NCBI GenBank assembly: GCA_903813345.2
Contig: CAIIXF020000003.1
Location: 24,569,248-24,629,247, forward strand
DNA length: 60,000 bases
Reading direction: 5' to 3'
DNA from: Owenia fusiformis
Taxonomy: Eukaryota; Annelida; Polychaeta; Sabellida; Oweniidae
Positions 1 to 14,385 of this stretch are shown in pieces. The notes under the pieces are model-generated. The model saw only the letters and a program-made list of their open reading frames with translations, was not told the origin of the DNA and did not search any database. Each line of letters opens with the position of its first letter. Position 1 is the first letter of the stretch. Both the position numbers and the translations under genes were made by a program.

Positions 1-1112
1 ATTCAATAATTGAGAAAATGCAATGGAATAAAGTAAGGTAATCCAGGTAATGAACCAGTTTGTTACTGAACTAGCTCAATTAATTGGTAAAATACAACAT
101 GACCTATTACAAAATATGAATTACAAAGAAAACAACTAAAGCTACCTTCACTTTAATCAAAGTAAATGAGTCCTGTTATATACAGATATAAGGTATATCA
201 AATACAGTTCAAGTCATTATAGATTATACAATGTCATTCCAAGAGCATGTAAAGTTCACACTTCATTTGTTTTTTCAAATCAGGAATTTGATTTCCCTCT
301 CATTACCTACTTGGCATTTTCACAATAATTTATAAGACAAATCTGCCTTGATAAAACAATTTGAACTGTCATGATAAAGCTCTCTTTTAAGAAGTGAAGT
401 GGAACGAATGCAAAGTGTATGTGGTTATATTGCATACAGTCCAATTGACACTTACTTTATCAAGCTTTTGAATGAGATATCTCAACATTAAAGAACAGAA
501 AATCACAGAAAGGTACAAACTGTACAAGGGTTGATTGATGGGTTATCACGCCACATCAAAAAAGGATAGAAAATTTAGTTACAAAAATATGATATCAAGT
601 ATGATATACCATTGGAATAAAACCATATCCAAACATGACCGTGCTCTAATTGAATTTATTAACCAATCAAAATGCAGCATAGCCAATAAGAACTTCTCTA
701 TTTCTGCATAGATGCACGACTGTGCTCTATTCAGTCTGCTTCCAGGAATTTATGTACATGTTTTGTGTTGTATTTTGATGCCACACCTGGGAATGGCGAA
801 AATAACAGCAAGTTTGGTTGTTTCATTGACCAAAATTGCCAATTCTCTGAACAATCTTTTCATTTTCTATGTTTCAGTCGAAATAAATAATGTCAGTACA
901 AATGCACTCTCCTTCGGTTCGTGCTTTGTACGACATCCTGTCCAACTCAAGCTGAATTTCACCATATTGAATGGCCTATCATTCCTTAAATAATACACTA
1001 CAGTATTGGGCAAAAAAGTCCATATTTTTCATTTCAATATAACTTTTTTGAAAATACATGGATTTCAATAAAATGTTGGCAAGATGCTGTATTTGAAAAA
1101 TAACAGGTATCA
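1..1112. other. No gene recognised
   Basis: AT-rich single-copy-looking DNA. A 93-codon plus-strand frame at 712-993 has no recognisable domain and could be chance. Confidence 0.6.
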
Positions 1113-1961
1113 CACCCTATGCAGACAGAGCCTGTGGGAAATATTGGGTGCGGAGCAAATGAGCGGAGGGTGCAGAGCTAACGGTCATTTTTGAATTTAA
1201 ATTTGGGATATTTCTGAAACTAAGCCGTTTTGGGACTTCAAATATACCAAGATATGTGTATTTGACACCAAAAATCAATACAATTGTGAAAATAGTAGCG
1301 CAATTCATTCTATAGCGACGCAGTGTGCCTTAAACCTTTCCCAGACCTATATATTTTGAAATTATCCTTTTAATGCTGAGTCCCCAGCATTCATAAATAA
1401 TGGAGTTCAAGGTACACTATCTATACAAATTATTTTTGCATCTTGGAAGCCAGGCAGTATCTGTGTGATTTTATAAAAATTCGGAAATTTTTTCAGATAT
1501 GAGCCCCCTCTAAATATTGGGTGCGGAGGAGCTCCATAAACGTACCTCCGCACCCAATATTTTTAGAGGGGGCTCATATCTGAAGAACATTTCCGAATTT
1601 TTATAAAATCACACAGATACTGCCTGGCTTCCAAGATGCAAAAATAATTTGCATGGGTAGTGTATCTTGAACACCATTTTTTATGAATGCTGGGGACGCA
1701 GTATTAAAAGGATAGTCTCAAAATATATAGGTCTGGGAAATGTTAAAGGCATACTGCGTCGCTATAAAATGAATTGCACTATTTTCACAATTTTATTGAT
1801 ATTTGGTGTCAAATACACATATCTTGGTATATTTGAAGTCCCAAAACGGCTTAGTTTTAGAAATATCCCAATTTTAAATTCAAAAATGACCGTTAGCTCC
1901 GCACCCTCCGCTCATTTGCGCCGCAGCCAATATTTCCCACAGGCTCTGTCTGCATAGGGTG
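1113..1961. mobile_element. 849-bp foldback palindrome
   Basis: Two 417-base arms (1113-1529 and 1545-1961) are reverse complements with about 30 scattered differences by eye, around a 15-base spacer. The arms end in CACCCTATGCAGACAGAGCC. A short motif, AATATTGGGTGCGGAG, occurs at both the outer end and the inner end of each arm. No clear target duplication was found. It is either a foldback transposon or a recent inverted duplication. The open frames of 63 and 96 codons inside are mirror images of each other and not genes. Confidence 0.85.
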
Positions 1962-3372
1962 TATCAGAATGTTATTCAAAGTAACAATTTTGCACTGAAA
2001 AAAGGCCTCAAATTAAAGTACCAGATTGATTGATTGATTGTCGGAAAAACACAATGAGGTAGGTTGTTCAGTATTCTGAAATAATTTCCAGAAAAATGGA
2101 ATTATATTTAAAGTATCTGAGACAAATAAATAAGATGAAAAAACCTAATTCAGCATCAAGAGCAAACAGTGATTTTACTTTTGGCTATTCTGAGATTATA
2201 TTTATGGAAAGAAAGATCAGTATGGTGCTTGATTGAGCCCATAGATTAAAGAATCCACATTTTGGCTGCCAGTTCCATTTTTCTTGATATTGAACCAGTC
2301 CATCTTATCTTCCTTATTGCTATTATTTCTATCAGAAATAGAAATTACAATAGTGCATACATCATACTCTATAAGGTCAGGGTGCGTGTTCGGATTTTGC
2401 TGTAACCCTCAATGGGGTCACATGTTATTTTTCAAATTTGAATCACTCCTTCCCCACAATGTCTACATCTCTAACCTTTGCACAACAAGTGCAATAATGT
2501 ACCTAGAAAATAATGGAAAGAAGAGTGTGTTTTGATAAAATGTATAAAAAACAAAAAAAATCAGAATGAAAACTTCGCTTTCAAGAGTGGAATATTCAGT
2601 TTTTAGAAATCATCAGAATTTCCTTCTACATTTAATTCCTTCATTTGTTTATGTACATTTTTCTTATCATTTTGACCCCAAATCATATCCTGGAGTGCAG
2701 TGACATTTCAACATCAGGTCGAAGCATGTGATTTTGATCTTGTTTGATATCAAATTAATATCTAATATCAAGACGCAAAATGAACCACTAACAGTATCTT
2801 TAGCATAATACAGCCATAAATACAAGGATTTTGTAGGTAATCACATCTTAAGAGTATGATGAGAATACATTAAACTTCTTTTATGTAAACTACATTGTAT
2901 ATGAGAAAAACAAAGTCAAAAAACTATATGATTCATACTTTATTTTACATTCATGATTTGTCCAAAAGTTTCTTTTTTGTTTGGATTAGAACAGTATGTA
3001 TGTTGGTGAACTACATCACACTACCACTGTATTCCTCAAACGAGTGTCCAGTAATGGCAACTGTGTGTATATGTCTATGTTATTGTCAGTTTATGCCTTA
3101 ATCAATGGTAATCAAGCAATATCAAACAATAAATAGGCATCATTGCATGTTATCTATTCTGTTTGTGAATTCCTGTTTGATATTTTCACCAGTCATGTTA
3201 TAATTTTTGATATAATTTGTTACTTTCTCTTTGTTGCTATTACGTACCTACTAATCCTTAATTGAGAAACAGGTTATAACAGAGTAGCAGGTTCCTTACT
3301 TAGTACTATATTATATTAGATACTTGAGTTTGATATTTTGTTCTGTAATCACCTAAAGCCATATTTTCACTA
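1962..3372. other. No gene recognised
   Basis: AT-rich sequence. Frames of 83 and 68 codons show no domain, no splice context I trust and no repeat structure. Confidence 0.6.
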
Positions 3373-3771
3373 GAGGCAATCTGCGTGAGATTCCATTTTT
3401 TGGTTCGGTTTTTGGCGCATGCGCATTGAATCAAACAATTTGATTGGGGCAAATTATTATAATGCATGCGCAATCAATAACTTAATAAGAACATTTGAGA
3501 TAGATGTCACTTACGTTCATTATTTCACAGCAGTTTCTACCCATAATGCACCATATATTCCAGGAATATATTTGTTTAGTGTCAAAACAAAAAGTATACA
3601 CCCAAAACAAATGTAATGACATAACATCAACCTGCCCTGGATTTTTAGATGTTTGTTGTACAAACTTAAACCGAACCGCTGGCAGAAAAGCACTTTGAAT
3701 CATGGGAACGAAGTACTTCCCTTAATGAAAAACCGAACTATGTAAAAACAGAACCTCGCACAGATTGCCCC
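3373..3771. mobile_element. Non-autonomous element with imperfect terminal inverted repeats
   Basis: The left end GGCAATCTGCGTGAGATTCC is matched by the reverse complement of the right end (GGCAATCTGTGCGAGGTTCT). Both are followed inward by GGTTCGGTTTTT or a close variant. The interior holds a GCGCATGCGC-like palindrome. No transposase is visible. The three overlapping short open frames inside are not supported. Confidence 0.6.
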
Positions 3772-3795
3772 GACTCCATATTTTGCATGTAATAA

Positions 3796-3880
3796 ACTAG
3801 AGACCTCTGTTGAACCATTTGAAACAAGAGACCTCTGTTGAACCATTTGAAACAAAATACCTCTGCTGAACCTCTTGAAA
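3796..3880. repeat. 36-bp tandem repeat, about 2.3 copies
   Basis: The motif AGACCTCTGTTGAACC followed by ATTTGAAACA recurs twice almost exactly, with a third diverged copy (TACCTCTGCTGAACCTCTTG). Confidence 0.8.
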
Positions 3881-6054
3881 GGAAAAGGAGGAAGGGAATA
3901 AGTGAATGTATATCTGTTAGTGAAAGGAAATAATTGGCTTCCTTAATAAAAGGAAGTTACTCACCTGGAAAATTGATAATGATCATTAAACCTTCTTTGG
4001 TACAACACTATTCTACATTACTAGGTAATATACTTGAATGTTTCAGCAGTTATGTAATTAGCTTATCTTCCACAAATAGATGAAATTTCCTAACACTTCC
4101 ATTATTCAGCTTGTCCTTGAATAAAAGAAGGTTACAGAGTTATTAGTGCTTCAATCTCCCCCAACGTCACACATATCTTGATAAAAGTGACCAGGGTCAA
4201 TGCCAGTTCAAGAACCTCTACATTTGTAATTATTTACTTGAATCATGTATGAGGATTGCACAAATTGACATAGTGATCAGACTTCATAAGGTACTTAGTC
4301 TGCTTCTTTAATAATTCCCATAAAGTACATGATTGATATGACAGTAGTACGCACGGAATACTCTCCGTCCATGGGAAAGGCCATGGGATTATGTTAGGAT
4401 CATTACCCTTACTCACTCCAGTGCTATTGCTTTTAGAGCTCTGGGTATTTCGCTTCTAGGTATATCTCTATTGTAATATGCACTTGTTTTAAAGGTTATC
4501 ATGCTAGGGCATCTTGTTGCTTTTCATCTGATTGAATCATATGCTAGTCTTTATCTTCTCAACATGATCTTAGAATTTCTGTGATTTTGATTAATGGTGC
4601 TGATGTAATATCTTCAAATTATTGAATTTACATTTTAAACCTATTTTGTATGTTTTATGTTTTAATGATGCTCCCTTTCTTCATCTTTCTTATTCTCATT
4701 TTATTTCTCAAACCATTCATTCATTATAAGGGACGTTTTAATTGAAATGATTTAAGTTCAAAAGGAGTAAAGACCAAATTGTACAAAAAGTTAGTTATAG
4801 GAAAGGGACCATTTGATAGCAGAAACTCCTTGCATCCAAACCTTCATCTAACAAAGCAAGGACAAAGTTTTAAACATCCCAACCTTTCCTTCCAAGGATA
4901 GTCAAACCCTATTCAAAAATAATATCCAACCAAACTGCAGTGAGTGAGTGAGTTACATAATTTTAAATCATTTAAAAAATAGTTTAAAGTATCCTATAAG
5001 ATGGACCTGCCTTAGCAATATTAATGTAAAATTGATAAGCAGGATTTCACACCCAACAACCTGATATGACACACAGGTGCATTGAAGATGAACTTTGGAA
5101 TCTGTGTAGGAAGTTTCACCAAACATGCAATAGGGAATTAGTTTTAATGTCGAAGTATTACCAATTTGTCAAGTTTACATCTGACACTGCAAATTTATAT
5201 AAGGATTTTATTGTGCCCTATCCCATGTTCACCAAAATATTAAGTAAAATATATTTGTAAAAAATGCATATTTCTAAATTTGACTTTTCCATGACTAATA
5301 TGTTAAATACATCAAGATGCAGATTTTAAAGCACAAATGGAAAAGGGGAACGACCAATATGCCAAAGGAACAAACTCATAATATCCCAAATGGTTATCTT
5401 ATTACACTGTCCGAAGACCCTCATCCTTATTATTGTGAAAATGTTGTTGAACAAATTGAGAAAATATATTTTTATAATACTCTAGGCATCAGAATAGATG
5501 TACGTATATCTATTTCATCTGTACTAGTTATAGTAATCTGTCATGCATGAATGATGCGAGACAGACAAATCCAGTTTCAAAGTTTATATTATAAGTTTTA
5601 AAGGTTAATTGGTTTTTCGGGTCAGATAATGCTTACAGGTTCTGATGGAATGGTTTTACATTCCTGGTTTGAGTTTATGATAACAAGCCTGATTATACTC
5701 TGGGCTTATCTGCAGTTTCAGAAGGAAGCACTAATGGTTATATTAAAAAATATGAGGCTATTCCTGACATATATCAACCATAAACTATTACCTCGTTCAA
5801 GTAAAAAAACCTGGGAATGAGATTAAGGTAGATTTAAACAGTTATGTTTAGATAATTATTTGTTTGAATTAAACTTGTTGCAATATATCAAAAGCAAATG
5901 CCAGATCTACCTGTATATTGAAATGACCAGTTTAAGACTAATTTGTCTAGAATTGTAATCAAAATCGTATAATATCAGGGCTTTATAACATAGCTTGTCA
6001 TCCTTGCTTGATTTCCAGATTGTGTTTGTCTCTTTAAGCAATTTGTCATCTTAT
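3881..6054. other. No gene recognised
   Basis: Four frames of 63-77 codons begin here without recognisable motifs. I see no inverted or tandem repeats of note. Confidence 0.6.
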
Positions 6055-6420
6055 ACCTGTCATTGTATCTTCTTGCATCATCTTTGATAAGTATAGCATA
6101 CGTAATCTATACTGTGCTTCTACGGAATTTAACAATTTGCCAGATTCAATATTGCATATGTTTCAACCATGATTATGTATGGTTTGTACATTTCAATATT
6201 GCAAGTCCTCTAAAATAAGTGGCCACCAAATGTTCAAAATGTCATTGTAATCTTCTTGCATTATTTTTGATAAGTATAGCATACGTAATCTATACTGTGC
6301 TTCCACGGAATTTAACAATTTGCCAGATTCAATATTGCATATATTTCAACCATAAATATGTATGGTCTGTACATTTCAATATTGCTAGTCCGCCAAAATA
6401 AGTGACCATCAAATGTTCAA
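6055..6420. repeat. 183-bp direct tandem duplication
   Basis: Two adjacent copies begin near 6055 and 6238 and share long matching stretches such as TAAGTATAGCATACGTAATC. They differ by scattered substitutions, so this is an old local duplication. Confidence 0.85.
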
Positions 6421-8932
6421 AACAGGAAATCCGCCAAAATAAGTAGCACCAATTAAAGTAGATCTTGACAATAATTGTGACAAAAATAAGCATGTGACAA
6501 AATAAACATGTTATTCTTAAAGTTTGGAATTCATGTCACATCATTGTATAGCAGCATCCTTCTTTGATTAATCTCCATTGCATTCTTATTCAGGCTGCTA
6601 GTGCCTCTACCATTACCAGTCAGAATGAGGTAGAATTCACATTTAAACAATTGTGATATTATTTTATAGAAGTGCTTCTGTGTCAAGGTTAATAACTTGG
6701 ATTGGTATATTGGAAAGACTACACCTGCCCTACCATGCTTGATTGATATGGATTTTTTTATGTTTGATATATGTCTGAAATCGAAAACTTCAGCTGAATG
6801 CCACTCATTATCTTCTGGCACTTATAAATGTGTATATGAAACCACAGATGCTATGTTTTTCTAGGCATTGTATTCAGGATCCTGTCTATCATTATGTGTT
6901 TTGTTTTGAGTACAAGAGGTTTCAAATTAGTTAACCACAATTGCTATCATATTTGGAAAGTCGCATATTGCAAAAGAGAACATTTTAATCATGTTCAGTA
7001 CATGCTAAATTGACTGTTCTGTGGTTGTAAAAGAAGGAGGGATAAGTACAAAACATATAAATCTGCAAGAATTCAACTCGAAATTGTGTCCTAGAGCCTA
7101 TGGTCCATGGGATGCCATAGCCTATGCCATGTCAACATGCCATGTTTTGTACTAAGCCAAGAAGGAGAGTCAGATAAGTCAATTGTTATGAATATTATTG
7201 TCATAGATAGTAAAACTAAAAAAGAAAATCCAGAGATAAAGAAACAAAGACAGGGTGACACATTTTTCCACAGAAATAGACTTGATCACCATCTCTCTCT
7301 TTATGTCTTCTATGGATTTGGGGTTTGATCCTTTGAGCAGATTAAAATCTAGAGGGTTCATATCATATGGAGGAATGTGTCATTGATGACTTTGTCCGTA
7401 GAACCAGGTGTGCCGTTAAAGGAATGGGAAACATTTAGAGCACATCCTGTAATGCTCATAAAAGTGCATCTTGTTAAATATCTGAGCACAAGTGCCAAAG
7501 GAAAAGAACCATAAACTGTTAAGAAACCTAGCAAGAAAAGCAAACATGTCATAAGAAAAATAGACCCTTTATGTCCCAAAACCATTATATATTGTGAAAA
7601 AAAAATAATATCTAACCCTTCTTTCCTCCAACGGAGACCCAATTAATATCACAATCCAGCACCAAATCACCAAGGGACATTTCATTCATACTAAAGTCAT
7701 TGCAATACATGTTGAATAAAAAATTTTAAAAATTGGTAGCCAATATTATTACTCATAACATCATAAATAGTTGTAGATAATAGTACTCATAAAAGGTAGA
7801 GCATTCAGTCTCAAACGATGTGGGATAGACAAAATCCAGCCTCCAAGTCCATATACAATTCAAAGGGTCAACATTTGTTGATACATTTGAAGAAACATTT
7901 GAGTTGGTCATCTGAAACTTCATGTGAACTCACTCCATAGAGTCTTAGTTTTAAGAAAAGTCAGAATTGCTCAACAACATTTCAGAATTCTTGCAGACAA
8001 AAACATGTGGATGATGTGACCCTGTACACATACATATAAACATGATAACTGCCAATAACTTTCCACACTCATAATATATCAAAAGAAATATCTCTAATTA
8101 TTAAATCTCATACGATTTCACTTGTAAAATGCTACCAACAGTTTAAATATGAAATTTTAGCTCAGAACAATTGATCATACCAACACTTCGGTATAATGAG
8201 ATTTCCCACTGCAGAGATAAACCTTTCAAGCTACGTATATACTTAAACTGAGCCTCTAACATCTAAGTACCTGATCACAGCACATTGATTAAGAATTCAC
8301 TACAAGGAAATAGCATCCATAAGTAGCAGAACATGTTTTTTTTTATTTTTAAGGTGCATCAGCTATCATAAATTTTCTAAATTATTTACATATAATACAT
8401 GTTCTCAAAAGTATGTATTCTCATGTTAAACTTTTGATCAAGCAATCTATTTAGACTAGCATTAGTATTATCATTGGAATGAAGTTGGCACAACATACAT
8501 ATGCGGTTAAGAGCCCATAGGATAAATTAAAAGTAATTCAGACACTTATATCTTGGACCGTTAATTTTATCTGACCTTAGAGATTAGTGAATCGTGTCAA
8601 AGTGATCAGTTAACTGAAACTTTAGTTGAAAGGGAATCAAACCATCAACATGCTTTTTCTAAAATGTTGACTTAATTTTCAAAAAGGTACCCATTGATAA
8701 TTCTGCAAAATTAATTAATAGAATTCATCTGGAATTTGGAATTTTGGTGACCATAAATGAGGTGAATCCAATGGATAGGATTTAATACCATGGATAACAC
8801 TAATCTAGATGAATTTGTTTTCCCTTTTTATGAAACCAAAATCATATATTGATTGCAAAAGATTTCTAGGTGAAAATGAGGTAAATATCATTAACCTAAT
8901 TATCATTATACAGGGTGTCAAAAGAAAAAGGA
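6421..8932. other. No gene recognised
   Basis: Includes minus-strand frames of 96 codons (6531-6821) and 94 codons (7358-7642), the latter with a hydrophobic middle. Neither matches a family I know, so I leave both unannotated. Confidence 0.55.
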
Positions 8933-9630
8933 AACCAAGATTAAATTGCTAATTTCTCAAGAATGAATAATCAGAGGAAAATTTCACACCATACCATCTG
9001 ATAGGTTATTATGTCCTCTTTAGCAATGATGGTGAAATTGACTTGGCTAAAAATTGCACAAACACATTTCTGACATGGTCACTTAAATCCCTCATTTCCC
9101 AGTCATCTGTGGAGGAAAATAAAACAGCTTGGTACCATGTGAAAGAGGACATAATGACGCAAATATTGCAGCCTAACACCATTGTGTGTGTATGTATATA
9201 TTTATTGCCCTTTATATAAAGGAGATACATGTATACAAATTATGTAAATGTTAAATTAAAAATAATCACTATTTACAAACAAACAATATTGCTGTTTTTG
9301 ACTGACGACGACGCCTAGCTACCGCGTAGACGCACGCCGCCGACCAAAATTGGCCTAGCACCTAATTGTAACGCAATTATAAAAAATGACTATATTTTAC
9401 AAACATTCATTGTTTTGTTGTTGTTTTTGTACTGACGACGACGCCTAGCTACCGCGTAGACGCACGCCGTAGGCCTAGATAGACCTGTTACCTAACACTC
9501 TTGAGATTAATAAATAATGACATTATGGATCTGCATTTTCTATAAAGATAAAAAGGAAGACATAGCGTATCATCATACCTTCCCCAAAGTCGGTACTGTA
9601 TCTTTGAAAAATTAGCAATTTAATCTTGTT
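8933..9630. mobile_element. Possible transposon bounded by a 27-bp inverted repeat
   Basis: The sequence AAGATTAAATTGCTAATTT at about 8937-8955 returns as its reverse complement at about 9608-9627 (AAATTAGCAATTTAATCTT). A TACAGGGTGTC motif lies just outside the left arm and is typical of mariner-type ends, but it has no clear partner on the right. The element contains the CpG-rich tandem duplication below. Confidence 0.5.
9262..9500. repeat. 130-bp tandem duplication with CpG-rich identical core
   Basis: Two copies about 131 bp apart share an identical 39-base core (about 9300-9338 and 9431-9469) containing GCCTAGCTACCGCGTAGACG. The core carries about eight CpGs in otherwise CpG-poor DNA. 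The flanks are recognisably related but diverged. Confidence 0.85.
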
Positions 9631-12600
9631 TTTTTTATTGGAGATATTAAATGGATCTTACAGATACGCCTGTCTCTATAGTCAGGGAATGCTCAAAATC
9701 GAAGAAATCACTCTCTGAAATATATAGAATTTCCTGTCCTATTACTGATAAGGTTCTTCAATGAATTCCAACAGCCCAAGTAGTGCTTGTGCCATGTTTT
9801 AAACATACATGGAATACGTTGCCAAGCTGATAGGCAAGTGCAGTTTCAGATGTACTCTTCTCTCTAATTAGAACACCTTAATCATTCTATAAATCAAGAC
9901 AAGTCTACTATTAATGATACCTTTTCCTGCAAGATATATCGGGATTATTTGCTTTACAATCATTGCAGAATAAAAAACAAAACAATTCTATGATAGAGTT
10001 TCAGTACAATGAACTTTGTGGAAGTTGTGCTGATTCTACTTAATGTCATGAAAAGACAAAAAAGTATTTCAACAAATTCATTTGCCTTTTGACAGGTTTA
10101 AAGAGATGCCTATAGGGGATGCAATTTTTTGTGCTTCTGTGAATCTTATTTTAAACATAGCATTAACCTACTACTTAATGTGCAACTTTGTACCATTTCA
10201 GAATTTTGAAATATTCAGTAAATTTCAAATTTACAATGTTTTTCTCTGCTAAAATATCTCAAAAATGTGGCAATCAAAAACAATCATGACTAGAAACTGG
10301 TAATGTCAAGAGAAACTGAGTTTTGATATAAAAAGCCATTTTGTTATACATTCAAAAGAAAAGCCAAAAGGTTTGTTAAGGATCCAGTCATCAGAGCATT
10401 AGTCGACAGCATCAGATCCAATGATCAACATATTCCGAGATCACTATTAACTAAAACACACTAATCAGTCCATCATGAATCATCAGAGAGAAAATTTCTT
10501 ATTTTACCAATGTTCCAGACAAACATGTTCACAGTCACATAGAAGCGGTATTTCTAAAAAAAAGTAATTTTGGATGTCGTTAATTTTAGAGTTGGATAGT
10601 CAGATAAACAGGATGTGCAATCAAGCGGAATAATTGAAATGGGCAAATGAAATGCATCAAATTGGAAGCACATTATTAGAGAAGTGTGAAACATTGACCT
10701 TCACTGTGTACTATCTAGAGGGTGTACTTATCACGAAAAACCCATATAAGTTTCACACTAAATTCTACAATTAATAGTCATTTGAGTAGGTGGGTTTTAG
10801 AAAGGGTAAAAATCATTGTTTAGTAATGACTGTATGACCCTAAACCTGTCTTAATGAACACCTCTCTCTACACTAAACACCTGTGCCTAGTGAACACCAC
10901 TTGTCAGCATATATACCACTGACATATGATCCATCTATTTTTGGGTCCATCAGTCCATCCATCAACATGGGTGGTAAGGCTGCTGATCATATTAAATCAT
11001 ATGCACAATCATTTCTCTGATGACAACTTAGATGTTTCTTTTTCTTGGTGTGTTTGTGTAATGCTTTTTGGCACAGGAAGTATAATATTTGTGGCAAAAA
11101 TAGACTGTTATAACCTAATCTTACTTTATGTCACAATTGAATTATGGGAGCTTATCCTCTATAAGGCTACATTAAGAAAATTAAATATTGAAGGGCCTTA
11201 TTATTTCATAAAATGATTATAGCTCGTTTAGTTAAAGCAATATCTCTTGGGTATATCTCTATGATTTGTAATTGTTGCCCCTTTCCACAAGTTAAAAGCA
11301 TAATATCTCTTACATCTTGAATTCCAAAATCAGAAATCAATCTTGTGAATCCGAAATGAAAGTATGACTTATATCCAGTCCTTCAGAATACATATATAAC
11401 CAGTTTTGCTATTTTTTATATAGGAAAAAAGGAAACACTTATGACCAATGTGATTAAAAAAGGTAAATAAACATGATATGTATTTGCACAACCTGCTCAT
11501 AAAATGTACTTTGTTATTAATTGAAAGAAATTGGAAGGGATAGAGATCTTTTCAAATAGTATGCCAATGTTACAATCCTAATTTTGTGAATTGAAAAAAG
11601 AGTTATCAAAGAACCAAAATGTTGAAATGTCAACATTAATTAAAATTGAAAAAAGGACATTAGTTTTCTGTTTGATATCCTTAAATATTTTCCTGAAATA
11701 TGTCAATATTGTTGAACTAATAGAAAATGGCCATGAGATGAAATGATGAGAATAAAAACGTTTGTAAAACTGTGATCTTTTTTCAAACAATGAAGTTCAT
11801 ACCGATTTTTATAAAAGTTTCAATATGTAGATAATTGTATCATGCACACAAATTTTGGTTTGGTTGAGTTTTTAACATTTTTGTTATCGTCAAGTTTTTA
11901 AAAAAAAATTCTAATTTGAAGTATACATTACCTCAGATTGCCTTCGAAAAATGTTAAATCCAAGTCCATGGTGGTTATGAATTTCGTTGATCCAAAAATA
12001 TCAGTAACTGTTTTTATCTAATTACTCAAAGTCTTCCCTTGGTTTATCATAACTCATGATCTTTTAGAAGATATAGAGCAACTCCATCTGCTTAATGTTA
12101 AAACTCCAACAGAGGAAAGACCAAAGGGTATAATAAATGAGCTTTAATATGCACTTGGAATTGAAATAGAGAGCCACTTCTTTTAGAGGTCAAAACAACT
12201 TTCAATTTTTCCTTGATTAATGTTGCCAATAAAATCCATCGATAAGACTTCTCTTTTAGATTTGCCGGATCTATCAGGTTCTGGTTTTGCTAATAAATAA
12301 GATCTCTGTTGTCATATGAGGTGATATCCTTGCATTGTCCTTTATATATGTGTACGTATCAATATGCTCTTAATGACAATAGCTTTTAAAAAAGTCCCTA
12401 TTGGTTTATCATGAGCCTCACTAATACATGTTCTGACTATAATTGTAGATACTGCCTGCTATTCCAAAAGAAACTAATACAAGTTATGGTTAACTTATAT
12501 ATATACCCTTTTTCTCTTTGTTCGCAACTAGAAAAACTATTTTGTTAATTTTCTGTTGAACAAATTTATCATTGTGCTATAATGATGCAGTTGCATTCTA

Positions 12601-14385
12601 CGATGTTTTCCATGGAAATCCATTCATGTTAGCCCATCATAGATCAACATCAGCATCATCTATCACCAGATCTTACTGAATGTTCCCCAGTGGCATGTTA
12701 ACCACTATTTGCATATTTCACTAACTCCATCACATTGAGTAATTAACATTGAAAAATGCGTTCTTTTATTTCAGTAATGAAGTCAATAATCATTTTATAT
12801 GTGTCGTTTTGGCTGTTAGTTTTGATTAATCTTTCTCTAATTGAAATATTTCATTCCATTGCTGATTTATTATCAGCCACTACTATACCACCATTCATTT
12901 TGTGTATTATACGGCTTATCACACGATTATGCTAGTATTACTGGAATAAATGTAAATGATATTGTGTTATATTTAGAGTTGATGGTTATTCCACACATAT
13001 ACCATATGTGTGTAATTTTATTTTACTAGCTAATGCCTCGGTCAATTTGATTTATGACAACTGTCCAGCAGCCATAGCTTCCAAAAAACAATTAAATATA
13101 CAGCATGAAATATTGGAATTCAGTATGACGATTTCCTATATTGATTTTGTGAAGCTACGGCCGCCGTACAGCCACCGTAGAAACTTAATTGATGTCACAT
13201 TCATATGACTGGTGATGATAAAAAAAATAAAAAAAAATAAAAAATATTACTAGTGATAATATAGACAAAAATTTATTTTGAAAATAATCAAGACATAAAT
13301 TAAAACAGTAATATCATATGATTTTTTCTTGATATTTTTTAACAACTTGTTAAGATGAAGATCAGTATCGACTTGTTTAAAAAATGATATCCAACATATA
13401 CTGCTGCCATCTGTGAGTAAGAAATAGAAAGAATTTGGACTGCATTTTAACAAAGTTCCAATTTCTTTGACTATTTAGCACTTGCCACTTCATGAATGAA
13501 AAATGGTGATTAGATGTCACGCATGTAACAAATTGGGAACAGATTTGACATCTGATGTAGTGTGAAATGATTGGTGGGATTAATAATCAATATAGTATTC
13601 CTTACATTAGAGTCACAAACATGAATTATTCCGTCCTTCACTGTCCTTATTCAGATTTCAGATAACAATTGTGAATGATTTGATAGTTTAACCTTTATGT
13701 TCTATAAAACATGTTCATAGCACCTACGTGCTGAATAATTCAATTCCTGACTTTTCCATCTGGCAAATACATTCTTTTAGAATTCCCAAAACAGTGAATT
13801 TATATGCAACGTTCTAAGAATTGATAATTTTAAATTTTATACAAGTACATGAATTGAACAAGATTTGCATTAAGTAGGAATGGCAAAAGTAATAGGGAAT
13901 TCTGCTAGAGAAAGTGATTATTACCAATGTAACACAGGCAAGTGTTACCTTGGATAGAATTGACAAAGTGCAATGACCTAACGGTAACTTTTGCTAATAC
14001 TAGAAAATCTTATAATATATATGCAAAGATGGACAATGTCTCTGAATATATCTCTTTCTTTAAGCAGTCAATCATGAAATTACTATCATCGGCTTACATT
14101 TTTCAGAAAATGACAAAAGGAAATGTCACTTATCAAAATTTATGGATATTGGAAACCGTGTCTTTGAACCTATAAATTAGGAATCATGTCATTTAGCAGT
14201 TGTCAAAAGAATACTTCAGACACGGTTAATCTTGTCTCTTGGGAATGTTTCTTTCTGTTTATGAGATTTTCAGATAGTATTATTGACCATATAGTTTCAT
14301 ATGGTTTATAGCAACTTCATTCAATAAAGGTGCCTTAATGTCACTTTCATGGCTATTTAATTCCTGTTTTTGTACCTCACTACAC
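9631..14385. other. Long gene-free stretch
   Basis: Apart from the MITE fragment near 10.85 kb I see only AT-rich DNA with A/T runs (for example 13220-13245). The longest frame is 96 codons at 10926-11216, without a domain. Confidence 0.6.
10831..10912. mobile_element. Fragment of the CAGTRAAACCTGT MITE family
   Basis: The motif CTAAACCTGTCTTAATGAAC and repeated AACACC units match one end of the family; the other end is missing. Confidence 0.5.

Noticed and set aside
1117-1957. Two similar short proteins encoded on opposite strands
   Set aside because: They are mirror-image readings of the arms of the 849-bp palindrome.
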